Shown here in pieces: positions 38,125 through 46,490 of a stretch of 64,000 bases of DNA (positions within the stretch are counted from its first letter, which is position 1; the number at the start of each line of letters is the position of its first letter). The DNA lies in contig NZ_CP082944.1 of assembly GCF_019933155.2 (NCBI RefSeq), forward strand, positions 684,001 through 748,000, written 5' to 3'. Source of the stretch: Metabacillus dongyingensis (GTDB lineage: Bacteria; Bacillota; Bacilli; Bacillales; Bacillaceae). The position numbers were made by a program, and so were the translations under genes. Under the pieces are notes generated by a model that was not told where the DNA came from, did no database searches, and was given only the letters and a program-made list of their open reading frames with translations.

Positions 38125-38195
38125 TGTCTAGTTTGCCCAGCTCCTTTGCCAGAACTCTGTCATGTCAAAGCTAAACGGGCACTTGCGCTTTTCTA
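38125..38195. repeat. Dispersed Bacillus-type intergenic element
   Basis: TGTCTAGTTTGCCCAGCTCC, a variable middle, then CGGGCACTTGCGCTTTTCTA. From memory, elements beginning TGTC(T/C)AGCTCC and ending GCGCTTTTCT are scattered between genes in many Bacillus and Geobacillus genomes. This looks like a short or degenerate copy. Confidence 0.5.
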
Positions 38196-38219
38196 ATTAA
38201 TTTTAATGAGGTGAATGGG

Positions 38220-39539
38220 ATGAAAATTGTAACGATTGGCGGCGGTTCAAGCTATACACCGGAATTAATTGAAGGATTTATCAAACGCTGGAGCGAGCTT
38301 CCTGTGTCGGAAATCTGGCTCGTTGACATCGAAGCCGGCAAGGAAAAACTGGAGATTGTCGGACAATTGGCCAAGAGAATGATTGAAAAAGCAGGACTTC
38401 CAATAAAGGTTTCATTAACAACAGATCGGAGACTTGCACTGAAAGGAGCGGATTTTGTAACCACCCAAATGCGTATCGGCTCCATAGATGCCCGAATATT
38501 GGATGAGAAAATTCCGCTTAAATATGATGTGATCGGTCAAGAGACAAATGGACCGGGCGGGTTATTTAAAGGGCTGCGAACCATCCCGGTGATTCTTGAT
38601 ATTTGCCGCGATATGGAGGAGCTCTGCCCTGATGCCTGGCTGATCAATTTTACAAATCCTGCAGGAATGGTGACAGAAGCTGTATTAAGATACAGCAAGA
38701 TTACGAAAGTTGTAGGGTTGTGCAATGTACCGATTGGCATGAAAATGCACATAGCTAAAACCCTGAATGTTGAAAGCGGGAGAATCCATATTGATTTTGC
38801 AGGATTGAATCATATGGTATTCGGATTGCGTGTATATTTAGATGGGAAGGACAAAACAGCTGAAGTCATTGATAAGCTGATTGCTGGGGAGAAGCAAATG
38901 TCGATGCAGAACATTGCTTCCCTTGAATGGGAACCGCAATTTTTGAAAGCACTGCAGGCCATTCCATGCCCATATCACCGCTATTATTATAAAACAAGAG
39001 AAATGCTGCAGCAGGAAAAAGAAGAAGCTGCCGTAAGAGGATGCAGGGGAGAAGTTGTGAAACAGCTTGAGAACGATTTGTTCGAACTTTATAAGGATCC
39101 AAACTTATCGATTAAACCTCCGCAGCTGGAAAAGCGGGGAGGAGCTTATTACAGTGATGCAGCCTGCAGCCTGATCAATTCAATCTATAACAACAAAGGG
39201 GACATTCAGACTGTAAATGTCCAAAACAAAGGAGCCATTACGGGTCTTTCATATGAATCTGCTGTAGAAGTGGACTGTATCATTACAAAAGAAGGTCCGA
39301 AGCCGATTGCAATGGGAGAGCTCCCAGTTGCTGTAAACGGACTTGTTCAGCAAATCAAATCGTTTGAGCGGACGGCGGCAGAGGCAGCAGTTACAGGCAG
39401 CTATGAAACGGCTTTGCTCGCCATGACTATTAATCCCCTTGTTCCTTCTGATCGTGTGGCCAAGCAACTCCTTGATGAAATGCTGGAAGCGCATAAAGAA
39501 CACCTTCCGCAGTTTTTCAAAGAAGCATCTTATCGTTAA
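38220..39539 (+). CDS. licH: 6-phospho-beta-glucosidase, GH4 family
   Basis: A 439-residue cytosolic NAD+- and Mn2+-dependent glycosidase. The dinucleotide motif VTIGGGSSYTPELIEGF is at the N-terminus. QETNGPGGLFKGLRTIPVIL, LINFTNPAGMVTEAV and VGLCNVPIGM contain the metal-binding Asn, Cys and adjacent residues. It hydrolyses phosphorylated cellobiose or lichenan products delivered by licBCA. ATG at 38220 lies six bases after GAGGTG; GTG at 38211 is within the ribosome site. Whether it is read from the lic sigma-54 promoter across the array is open. Confidence 0.94.
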   Translation: MKIVTIGGGSSYTPELIEGFIKRWSELPVSEIWLVDIEAGKEKLEIVGQLAKRMIEKAGLPIKVSLTTDRRLALKGADFVTTQMRIGSIDARILDEKIPLKYDVIGQETNGPGGLFKGLRTIPVILDICRDMEELCPDAWLINFTNPAGMVTEAVLRYSKITKVVGLCNVPIGMKMHIAKTLNVESGRIHIDFAGLNHMVFGLRVYLDGKDKTAEVIDKLIAGEKQMSMQNIASLEWEPQFLKALQAIPCPYHRYYYKTREMLQQEKEEAAVRGCRGEVVKQLENDLFELYKDPNLSIKPPQLEKRGGAYYSDAACSLINSIYNNKGDIQTVNVQNKGAITGLSYESAVEVDCIITKEGPKPIAMGELPVAVNGLVQQIKSFERTAAEAAVTGSYETALLAMTINPLVPSDRVAKQLLDEMLEAHKEHLPQFFKEASYR

Positions 39540-39640
39540 TGGTATTTTTAGAGTTTGGTATTGGCGAAGAAAATGGGGTCTGTCATTTTTTAAAAATAAC
39601 GATGTGAAAACAGGTTTTATTAGAAGACAGGAGGAGTCTT

Positions 39641-40330
39641 ATGCCTCATTTTATTATCAATGCAGATGATTTTGGCTATTCACGGGGTGTAAATTACGGA
39701 ATCATTGATGCACATACTGACGGCATTGTAAATTCTGCGACAATGATGGTGAATATGCCTGGTGCACAGCACGCCGTTTCGCTTGCTAAGGAGCATCCCG
39801 AGCTGCAGGTTGGCATTCACTTAACACTCACTTGCGGGAGGGCTGCAAGCGATCAAGTACCTTCTTTAATAGATGATAACGGCTACTTTAAGATTAAGAA
39901 TGATTCTAACCAGAATCAGAATATAAATGCTGCCGAAGTTGAGATTGAATGGGAGACGCAAATTCAGCGGTTTTTGTCATTTGGCCTTGCTCCTTCTCAT
40001 CTTGACAGTCATCATCATGTTCATTCATGGCCAGTACTAGAACAGGTTATAATGAATCTGGCAAATAAGTATGATTTGCCGGTAAGGCGTTTTTGGGAAG
40101 GGGAAAAGGAAGGACTGCAAGCATTCTCTGATGTATTTGTGCATACTTTTTACGGGGATGATTTAAGTCCGGATTATTTTACGGAGTTGAAAAAATCATA
40201 TCAAGGGGATATTCGTGTTGAAATCATGTGTCATCCTGCGTATATTGATGAAGCTCTATTAAAGGGTTCTTCCTACTGCTTGCAGAGAAGCAATGAACTG
40301 TCTATATTAATGGCAGCTCGACGTATATAG
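39641..40330 (+). CDS. ChbG/YdjC-family carbohydrate deacetylase
   Basis: A 229-residue metal-dependent deacetylase. FIINADDFGYSRGVNYGI has the conserved Asp pair. VGIHLTLTCGR and HLDSHHHVHSWP supply metal-binding His residues, and VEIMCHPAY a further His. ChbG removes an acetyl group from chitobiose or chitobiose-6-phosphate. AGGAGG precedes the ATG. The protein ends at MAARRI, about 15-20 residues earlier than I expect from the family, so it may lack the last helix. It follows licH, consistent with use of acetylated disaccharides through the PTS. Confidence 0.85.
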   Translation: MPHFIINADDFGYSRGVNYGIIDAHTDGIVNSATMMVNMPGAQHAVSLAKEHPELQVGIHLTLTCGRAASDQVPSLIDDNGYFKIKNDSNQNQNINAAEVEIEWETQIQRFLSFGLAPSHLDSHHHVHSWPVLEQVIMNLANKYDLPVRRFWEGEKEGLQAFSDVFVHTFYGDDLSPDYFTELKKSYQGDIRVEIMCHPAYIDEALLKGSSYCLQRSNELSILMAARRI

Positions 40331-40768
40331 CTTGCAGATCAAGAGCAAAGTGCCCAAAGGAAACTAATGAATGTGATATGTGCCGAAAAGTGTATTAAGA
40401 AGTGAGTGATTTTGAGAAAGAAGAAACTTCAAAAGATACAAAGAAAAGCTGAAGAATCACTTCAGCTTTTTTGTAGTCTAAAAATCAAATGAGGTAATCT
40501 TACAGCGGGATTCTGCATATAGCTTCCGTGCGAACGGCGTCAGAGGAAAATGTGAATCGTGTGTGAGGAAACGTCAAATAGTGATAGCTGTAATTTATTA
40601 CAAAAAAAGTAGAGTTTAAATTGACATAAAAATCAAATAAAACATCGTTGACAAATACAATAGACTTTACACATACTAACCATATTAGTTGAGGGAAATA
40701 AGAATGATTATCTCTAATGTTATAAAAGGAATCCAAGATTATCTATTAAATTTCTAAGGAGTTAGAAA
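40331..40768. other. Intergenic region with terminator and regulator promoter
   Basis: It holds a terminator (40444-40473) and TTGACA at 40648, 18 bp before CATACT (40672), a likely promoter for the RpiR gene. No gene seen. Confidence 0.5.
40444..40473 (+). terminator. Terminator of the licH-deacetylase unit
   Basis: AAAAGCTGAAG pairs with CTTCAGCTTTT around AATCA, followed by T residues. Confidence 0.88.
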
Positions 40769-41551
40769 ATGGAAAAACCACTGTTTGATATTCCGTCAAG
40801 TACCTATTCAATGTTAAGTGAGACCGAACGTTATCTTCTTGAATATATTCACAAAAATTTAAATGATATTGCAACTATGTCGATTGTCACACTAAGTGAG
40901 CGTGCAGCTGTTTCTACGGCAACTATCGTAAGGTTAATGAAGAAAATAGGTTACAATGGCTACACTTCTTTTAAGTATAGATTAAAACAGGATAAGAAAA
41001 TGGTTGATTACGATGATCAGCTTGGTGATATTGATGTTTCAATTAAGCAAGCGATAAAGAAAAATGAGGAAGAAGTTCTTAGAACGATTCAGCTTCAAAG
41101 CATCGGACAAATTGAGGATGCTGTACAGAAGATATACAATGCGGAAAAGATTTATATCTTTGGCCGCGGCTTCTCGGAAATGCTGGCCAAAGAAATGACG
41201 GTCAAGCTTCAGGTATTGGAAAAAACGTGTGAGAACCACGATGACCCGAACATTATAAGAATCAAATCTCGTAAAATGGAGAAAAATGAACTGGCTATTT
41301 TCATTTCGTTAAATGGTGAAACTCCAGAGCTCGTTGAAGCTTGTCAAAATCTAAGCATGAAACAAGTTACTACAATCACTCTAACCACCCGGATCGATTC
41401 AACTTTAAGCAAGCTATCTGATATGACATTACTAGGGTATAAGAGCGACCAATCTCTATTTCCAGAATATGAAGTTCGCTCACGTCTCTCACTCAATGTC
41501 ATTGCTCGGATTCTTCTTGATGCCTATGTGATTCGTACTAGGAATAAATAA
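40769..41551 (+). CDS. RpiR/MurR-family transcriptional regulator
   Basis: A 260-residue regulator. Residues 1-80 form the RpiR helix-turn-helix: LSETERYLLEYIHKNL, then SERAAVSTATIVRLMKKIGY. Residues 110-250 are a SIS sugar-phosphate-binding domain with KIYIFGRGFSEMLAKEMTVK. It probably senses a sugar phosphate and controls the kinase-PTS-aldolase operon that follows. AAGGAG precedes the ATG. In B. licheniformis an RpiR gene accompanies the tagatose pathway, which supports the assignment. Confidence 0.9.
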   Translation: MEKPLFDIPSSTYSMLSETERYLLEYIHKNLNDIATMSIVTLSERAAVSTATIVRLMKKIGYNGYTSFKYRLKQDKKMVDYDDQLGDIDVSIKQAIKKNEEEVLRTIQLQSIGQIEDAVQKIYNAEKIYIFGRGFSEMLAKEMTVKLQVLEKTCENHDDPNIIRIKSRKMEKNELAIFISLNGETPELVEACQNLSMKQVTTITLTTRIDSTLSKLSDMTLLGYKSDQSLFPEYEVRSRLSLNVIARILLDAYVIRTRNK

Positions 41552-41555
41552 TTTC

Positions 41556-41590
41556 AAGCCCTTCAAATTACAAGATTTGAGGGCTTTTTT
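41556..41590 (+). terminator. Terminator of the RpiR gene
   Basis: AAGCCCTTCAAAT pairs with ATTTGAGGGCTT (one bulge) and T6 follows. Confidence 0.88.
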
Positions 41591-41720
41591 ATGTGGTGAG
41601 CTAAATCAGAGTTCATATTCCCAAATCGCGGATGTTCAATAATCCGGTTGGGGTTATCCTAAATGATGATACTTAAGGAAATTCAGATAGTGAAATACGA
41701 GTAAGAAAGGCTTTACATAA

Positions 41721-41738
41721 TCTGAAAACATTTTCAGA
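41721..41738 (+). promoter_or_regulatory. Palindromic operator before the tagatose-type operon
   Basis: TCTGAAAA-CA-TTTTCAGA is an 8+8 bp palindrome. It fits the cre consensus except for one central base, so CcpA or the RpiR regulator may bind. A possible -10 CATAAT lies directly upstream (41715-41720). Confidence 0.6.
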
Positions 41739-41790
41739 AATAAACATGAGATACTTTCCTTATCAACAAATGAAGGAAGGTGAAGCAACC

Positions 41791-42714
41791 GTGCTTTATA
41801 CATGCACCATGAACACTGCCATTGATTTGTACGTAGCGGTTGATGAATTAAAACCAGATACAGTAAACCGCACGCACGATGAGGATTACCAGCCGAATGG
41901 TAAAGGGGTCAACGTATCAATCATGCTAAAGCGCTTAGGTATTGAAAGTGTTGCTTTAGGGTTTATCGCTGGGTTTTCTGGTAGATATATAGAAGAATCA
42001 TTACTGGAAATGGGCATTAAGACTGATTTTGTCAAAGTCGATGGCATTACACGCATTAACGTTTTTATAAATTCAGAGAATGAATACAAACTCGTTAATC
42101 AAGGACCGATGATTGAGCAAAAAGAGCAAGAGATCCTTCTGAAGAAAGTGAAGGAGATCCCTGCTGGCAGCATGCTCATTGTCTCGGGGAGTCTTCCAAA
42201 AGGTGTGTCTGATTCCATTCTCGTTGACATCGCCAAAATTTGCAGCAAACATGACGTGAAGCTCGTTCTTGATTCAAGTGTGTGCACAGTAATCGAAACG
42301 CTTGAGTATAAGCCATATTTGCTGAAACCAAATGAGGAAGAAGTAGCCAATCTATTTAATAAGGCTCATCCACTTTCAGAGACAGAGCTTATTGAATGCG
42401 GGAAAGAGCTTCTTAAACAAGGAGCTCAGAATGTAATTATCTCAAGAGGAAAGGATGGAGCCCTTTATTTTTCACAAGAAGATTTGTTAAAAGCCACGTC
42501 ACCACAAGGACAAGTTGTCAATACTGCTTGCTCGGGTGATGCAATGCTTGCCGCCTTTATCGGTAAGCGTATGCAGGAAAATTCTTTGGAAGACGCACTC
42601 GCTCATGCCGTTGCAACAGGTGCCTCTACTGCTTTTTCAAAAGGGCTAAGTGATTTAGCCGATATACCATCTCTTCTTAATCAAGTAACCATTTCAGCTT
42701 ATAAGGGGGCATAA
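41791..42714 (+). CDS. PfkB-family sugar-1-phosphate kinase (tagatose-1-phosphate kinase type)
   Basis: A 307-residue kinase of the 1-phosphofructokinase group. It begins with YTCTMNTAIDLYV. NGKGVNVSIMLKRLG is the substrate-side PfkB motif, and QVVNTACSGDAMLAAFIG the C-terminal ATP/anion-hole motif in which Asp is the base. GTG at 41791 is seven bases after GGAAGGTGA; upstream in-frame codons from 41746 have no site. With PTS IIBC, IIA and a class II tagatose-type aldolase following, it likely turns tagatose-1-phosphate into tagatose-1,6-bisphosphate (TagK); fructose-1-phosphate is the alternative. Confidence 0.85.
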   Translation: MLYTCTMNTAIDLYVAVDELKPDTVNRTHDEDYQPNGKGVNVSIMLKRLGIESVALGFIAGFSGRYIEESLLEMGIKTDFVKVDGITRINVFINSENEYKLVNQGPMIEQKEQEILLKKVKEIPAGSMLIVSGSLPKGVSDSILVDIAKICSKHDVKLVLDSSVCTVIETLEYKPYLLKPNEEEVANLFNKAHPLSETELIECGKELLKQGAQNVIISRGKDGALYFSQEDLLKATSPQGQVVNTACSGDAMLAAFIGKRMQENSLEDALAHAVATGASTAFSKGLSDLADIPSLLNQVTISAYKGA

Positions 42715-42716
42715 CC

Positions 42717-44159
42717 ATGGGACGCAAAAAAATAATAGCCGCAACTGGCTGTCCGACCGGAATTGCACATACATTCATGGCTGCTGAAGCGTTAAAAAAA
42801 GCAGCTGCTAATCTAGATGTTGATATTAAAGTCGAAACACATGGTCAAGTTGGAATTGAAAATGGTTTAACAGAACAGGATATTCGCGAAGCAGATGGAG
42901 TTATTGTCGCTGCAGATAAGGATGTTAATACGGACCGTTTCCATGGCAAACGTCTAGTAGAAGTACCGGTTGCACGAGGCATTCGTGCACCAAAAGACTT
43001 AATCAGCCAAATCTTAAATGAAGAAGCGTCTGTTCACTATGTTAGCGGTTACACAAAAGATAACCAGAAAGAATCGCCGAATTCAGCTGGAAAGGAAACA
43101 TCATCAACTAATTCAGGCAGCAATAAAAAATGGCTGCATACCATCTATAAAGATCTTATGAACGGTGTCTCTCACATGCTCCCATTCGTTGTCGGAGGGG
43201 GAGTGCTCATTGCACTTTCGTTCTTGTTTGGAATTTATTCATCTGATCCCAATCATGAACAGTACAACCAGTTTGCCGCCTTATTAAATAAAATCGGCGG
43301 ATTAAGTTTTAGCTTAATGGTTCCAATTCTTGCGGCTTTTATCGCTGAATCCATTTCAAAGCGTCCAGGTATGGTTGTTGGTTTTATCGGAGGTCTTCTT
43401 GCTAACCAAGGAGGAGCTGGCTTTCTGGGTGGGATAATTGCCGGTTTTCTAGCCGGTTACCTTATTATTTTGTTACAAAAGCTGTTGAAAAACATGCCAA
43501 AATCTTTAGATGGATTGAAATCAATTTTCTTGTATCCAGTCTTAGGTATTTTCCTGATTGGTGCGATTATGACACCGATTCTTGTCCCTGTTACAGGTTT
43601 AAATGAAGGAATGATGGCCTTCTTAGCCTCTGTACAATCATCTAATCCGCTTCTTCTTGGGATTATTGTTGGAATGATGTCTGGCTTCGACATGGGCGGT
43701 CCCTTTAACAAGGCGGCTTACGTAACTGGAACCGCGTTATTATCTGAAGGCAATCTTTACTTTATGGCTGGTGTATCTGCGGCTTGTATTGCACCGCCGC
43801 TTATTATTGCCTTTGCTACAGTGTTTTTCCGTAAGTATTTTACGAAAGATGAAAGAAATGCAGGAATGATTAACTTTATTTTAGGATCTACGCACATCAC
43901 AGAAGGAGCGATTCCATTTGCGGCAAAGAATCCAGTTGTCGTCATTCCGATTATCATGCTAGGGTCTTCAATTGCTGCCATTATGACATATATGTTTGGC
44001 GTACAGGTCCCAGCTCCACACGGAGGGTTTTTAGTTCTTCCAGTAGTGACAGGCGCCATCCAATGGGTGTTTTCCATTCTGGCAGGTTCCATTATCGCAG
44101 CCGTAATTTATGGCTTGTATCGTAAAAAAATAGCCAAAAATATCCCAGTAGAGGAGTAA
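42717..44159 (+). CDS. PTS fructose-family IIBC component
   Basis: A 480-residue protein. Residues 1-100 are the IIB domain with phospho-acceptor Cys in AATGCPTGIAHTFMAAEAL. A polar linker (about 110-140) leads to the membrane IIC domain with roughly nine helices, including MLPFVVGGGVLIALSFLFG, then SGFDMGGPFNKAAYVTG, typical of the fructose family, and STHITEGAIPFAA. It imports and phosphorylates a ketohexose at C1. It starts 2 bp after the kinase stop. IIA is a separate protein here. Confidence 0.93.
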   Translation: MGRKKIIAATGCPTGIAHTFMAAEALKKAAANLDVDIKVETHGQVGIENGLTEQDIREADGVIVAADKDVNTDRFHGKRLVEVPVARGIRAPKDLISQILNEEASVHYVSGYTKDNQKESPNSAGKETSSTNSGSNKKWLHTIYKDLMNGVSHMLPFVVGGGVLIALSFLFGIYSSDPNHEQYNQFAALLNKIGGLSFSLMVPILAAFIAESISKRPGMVVGFIGGLLANQGGAGFLGGIIAGFLAGYLIILLQKLLKNMPKSLDGLKSIFLYPVLGIFLIGAIMTPILVPVTGLNEGMMAFLASVQSSNPLLLGIIVGMMSGFDMGGPFNKAAYVTGTALLSEGNLYFMAGVSAACIAPPLIIAFATVFFRKYFTKDERNAGMINFILGSTHITEGAIPFAAKNPVVVIPIIMLGSSIAAIMTYMFGVQVPAPHGGFLVLPVVTGAIQWVFSILAGSIIAAVIYGLYRKKIAKNIPVEE

Positions 44160-44165
44160 TTAATC

Positions 44166-44627
44166 ATGACAAATTTGATCCAGCCAAATTTTATTCAATT
44201 ACAGGCTACAGCTTCATCGCAAACAGGTGTCTTTCAATGCATAGCGGACATCGCTGTTCAAAATGGCATTGCCACATCAGCAGATGAGGTTATTAAAGGC
44301 TTACAAACTCGTGAAGCTCAAAGCACAACTGGCTTCCAGGATGGCTTTGCTATCCCGCACACACAAACAGCAGCTGTAGTAAAGCCTGCCATAGTAATTG
44401 TTCGTACCGAAACGGGTATTGATTGGGAATCATTTGACGACCAGCCAGCTTTTTTCTTTCTTTCTCTTCTGATTCCGAAATCAGAAGCTGGCACAACACA
44501 TCTACAAGCATTGTCATCTCTATCACGGGTTCTCATGGACGAAGACAAACGACAAGAACTGCTGGATGCGAAAACCAATGAAGCACTGGCTGCATTCATA
44601 GAAAAAGCAATCAGGGAGGAAAACTAA
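44166..44627 (+). CDS. PTS fructose-family IIA component
   Basis: A 153-residue cytosolic phosphocarrier of the fructose/mannitol IIA type. The active His is in TREAQSTTGFQDGFAIPHTQ near residue 65. LSLLIPKSEAGTTHLQALSS contains the second conserved His. It lies 6 bp after the IIBC gene and 1 bp before the aldolase gene. It receives phosphate from HPr for the IIBC permease. Confidence 0.92.
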   Translation: MTNLIQPNFIQLQATASSQTGVFQCIADIAVQNGIATSADEVIKGLQTREAQSTTGFQDGFAIPHTQTAAVVKPAIVIVRTETGIDWESFDDQPAFFFLSLLIPKSEAGTTHLQALSSLSRVLMDEDKRQELLDAKTNEALAAFIEKAIREEN

Positions 44628-44628
44628 A

Positions 44629-45498
44629 ATGGCTCTTTTATCAACAACATCTATGCTAGAGAAAGCAAAGCAAGATAAACACGGCATTGTCGCATTCAAT
44701 GTTCATTCGTTTGACAGCATCTTTTGGGTACTAGAAGCAGCAGCCGATTTAAAATCACCAGTCATTCTGCAAACAACTGTTGGTACAGTCAAATCACTTG
44801 GTGCCAAAAACATTGTTGAAGTTGCAAAAGCTGCTTCCGAACATTTCAATATTCCAACAGGCTTGCATCTTGACCATTGCACAGACTTTGAAGTAATTAA
44901 AGAAGCCATACGGGCTGGCTATACATCAGTCATGATTGATGCATCGATGCATCCTTTTGAAGAGAACGCAGCCCGGACAAAAGAAGTAATGAATCTCGCT
45001 AAGTCACTGGGTGTTAATGTAGAAGCAGAGCTTGGAAAAGTAGGCGGAGTAGAAGATGATATCGTTGTAGCAGAGGAAGATGCCGAAAAAGCAGTACCAG
45101 GAGAATGTAAGCAGTTTGTAGAACTGACTGGCGTTCCAACACTTGCACCTGCAATCGGTACTGCACATGGCATATACAAGGGGAAGCCGGATCTTGACTT
45201 TGACCGAATTGCAGAGATTGCTAATCTTGTAGATGTTCCCCTCGTTCTCCATGGCGGCTCTGCAATTCCTGATGAAGACGTACGCCGCTGTGTATCTCTG
45301 GGTATGGCAAAAGTCAACGTATCAACAGAACTGAAAAATGCTTATTCAGCAGCTATTCGTAAACATTTTGAACAAGAGCCGGACAGCCTAGACCCGCGTG
45401 CTTACTTGCAAAAGGCTAAAGAGGCAGCAATAGACATGGCAAAATCCAAAATTCAAATGGTGGGAAGCGAAGGCAGAGTAGTTCCATCGTTTGTATAA
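44629..45498 (+). CDS. Class II ketose-bisphosphate aldolase (tagatose type, GatY/KbaY-like)
   Basis: A 289-residue zinc aldolase. GLHLDHCTDFEVIKEAI contains the catalytic Asp and a zinc His; NVEAELGKVGG, IGTAHGIYKG and PLVLHGGSAIP complete the zinc and phosphate sites. It splits a ketose-1,6-bisphosphate into DHAP and glyceraldehyde-3-phosphate. The pairing with a PfkB kinase and a fructose-type PTS matches the D-tagatose pathway described in B. licheniformis. Fructose-bisphosphate cannot be excluded from sequence. It begins 1 bp after the IIA stop. Confidence 0.88.
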   Translation: MALLSTTSMLEKAKQDKHGIVAFNVHSFDSIFWVLEAAADLKSPVILQTTVGTVKSLGAKNIVEVAKAASEHFNIPTGLHLDHCTDFEVIKEAIRAGYTSVMIDASMHPFEENAARTKEVMNLAKSLGVNVEAELGKVGGVEDDIVVAEEDAEKAVPGECKQFVELTGVPTLAPAIGTAHGIYKGKPDLDFDRIAEIANLVDVPLVLHGGSAIPDEDVRRCVSLGMAKVNVSTELKNAYSAAIRKHFEQEPDSLDPRAYLQKAKEAAIDMAKSKIQMVGSEGRVVPSFV

Positions 45499-45551
45499 GA
45501 CAAGATCAATGTATAGATCGGCGTAAATGCGCTATGAAAAGGTATGAGGAA

Positions 45552-45592
45552 AAAAAGCCGATTGTTCGTATGAATAGGACAATCGGTTTTTG
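45552..45592 (+). terminator. Terminator after the aldolase gene
   Basis: CCGATTGT pairs with ACAATCGG, with an A run before and a T run after it. Confidence 0.82.
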
Positions 45593-45628
45593 GTTTTAAC
45601 AAAGACTAACGTAAGGAAGGGTTATCAT

Positions 45629-46483
45629 ATGAAATTAATTGCCGTTGATTTGGATGGAACACTGTTGTCAGAAGATTGTTCAATTAGCCAAGTAAACAGG
45701 GAGGCAATTCATGAGGTTCAGAAGCAAGGGAATATTATTGTCATATCCTCTGGCCGTTCTTTTCATGATACAAAGCAAATTCTTCAAAAAGCTGGTATAG
45801 AGTGTCCAATCATATCGGGGAATGGGGCTATTTCATTCCATACAGAAAAAATTATTCAAAACTTTTCCCTTCCTGTTAATGTCATATCGGAAATGATGGA
45901 AATTTTAGATGAAACCAATTTTTACTACGAGATATATACAAGAAACGGTATTTTATTAAAACAGGATGGAAGAGACCTGTTAAAAAAGGAAATCAAATAT
46001 ATGCAAGAGCAAGAAACCGGTTTTCCTGAGGAATGGGCTTATGGTGAAATTGATATTCAATACAATCAACATGGTTTGCTTCATGTTCCCCACTATCAAG
46101 ATATAGATTTTACCCATTTAGAGGTATACAAATTATTTGTTCTATCCTTCGATAAATGTAAACTCATTAAACTCCTGGAAAGGGTATCGGGAAGAAAAGA
46201 TATATCAATTACGTCTTCAGGAGGTACAAAACTTGAAATTGGCCACTTGGATATAAGCAAGGGGAATGCATTAAAATTCATGGCAGATTATTTGGGGATC
46301 CCTTTAGAAAAAACAGTTGCAATAGGTGATAACTTGAATGACCTTTCTATGTTTGATGTTGCTGGAATGAGTATAGCGATGGGGAATGCTGTAGAAGAGG
46401 TAAAAAAGAACGGTACTTTTATTACGAAAAAACACAATGAAAATGGGGTAGCATTTGCTTTACGAAAATATATTCTTGCATAA
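45629..46483 (+). CDS. Cof-type HAD-superfamily phosphatase
   Basis: A 284-residue cytosolic hydrolase. Motif I is AVDLDGTLLSED at the N-terminus (Asp nucleophile); motif II is VISSGRSF; a C2B cap lies between about residues 85 and 190; motif IV is GDNLNDLSMF near the C-terminus. ATG at 45629 follows AAGGAAGGG; the open frame begins earlier at 45590 inside the terminator region. A sugar phosphatase is likely. It lies behind a terminator, so it may be independent of the tagatose operon. Confidence 0.88.
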   Translation: MKLIAVDLDGTLLSEDCSISQVNREAIHEVQKQGNIIVISSGRSFHDTKQILQKAGIECPIISGNGAISFHTEKIIQNFSLPVNVISEMMEILDETNFYYEIYTRNGILLKQDGRDLLKKEIKYMQEQETGFPEEWAYGEIDIQYNQHGLLHVPHYQDIDFTHLEVYKLFVLSFDKCKLIKLLERVSGRKDISITSSGGTKLEIGHLDISKGNALKFMADYLGIPLEKTVAIGDNLNDLSMFDVAGMSIAMGNAVEEVKKNGTFITKKHNENGVAFALRKYILA

Positions 46484-46490
46484 CAATCTT

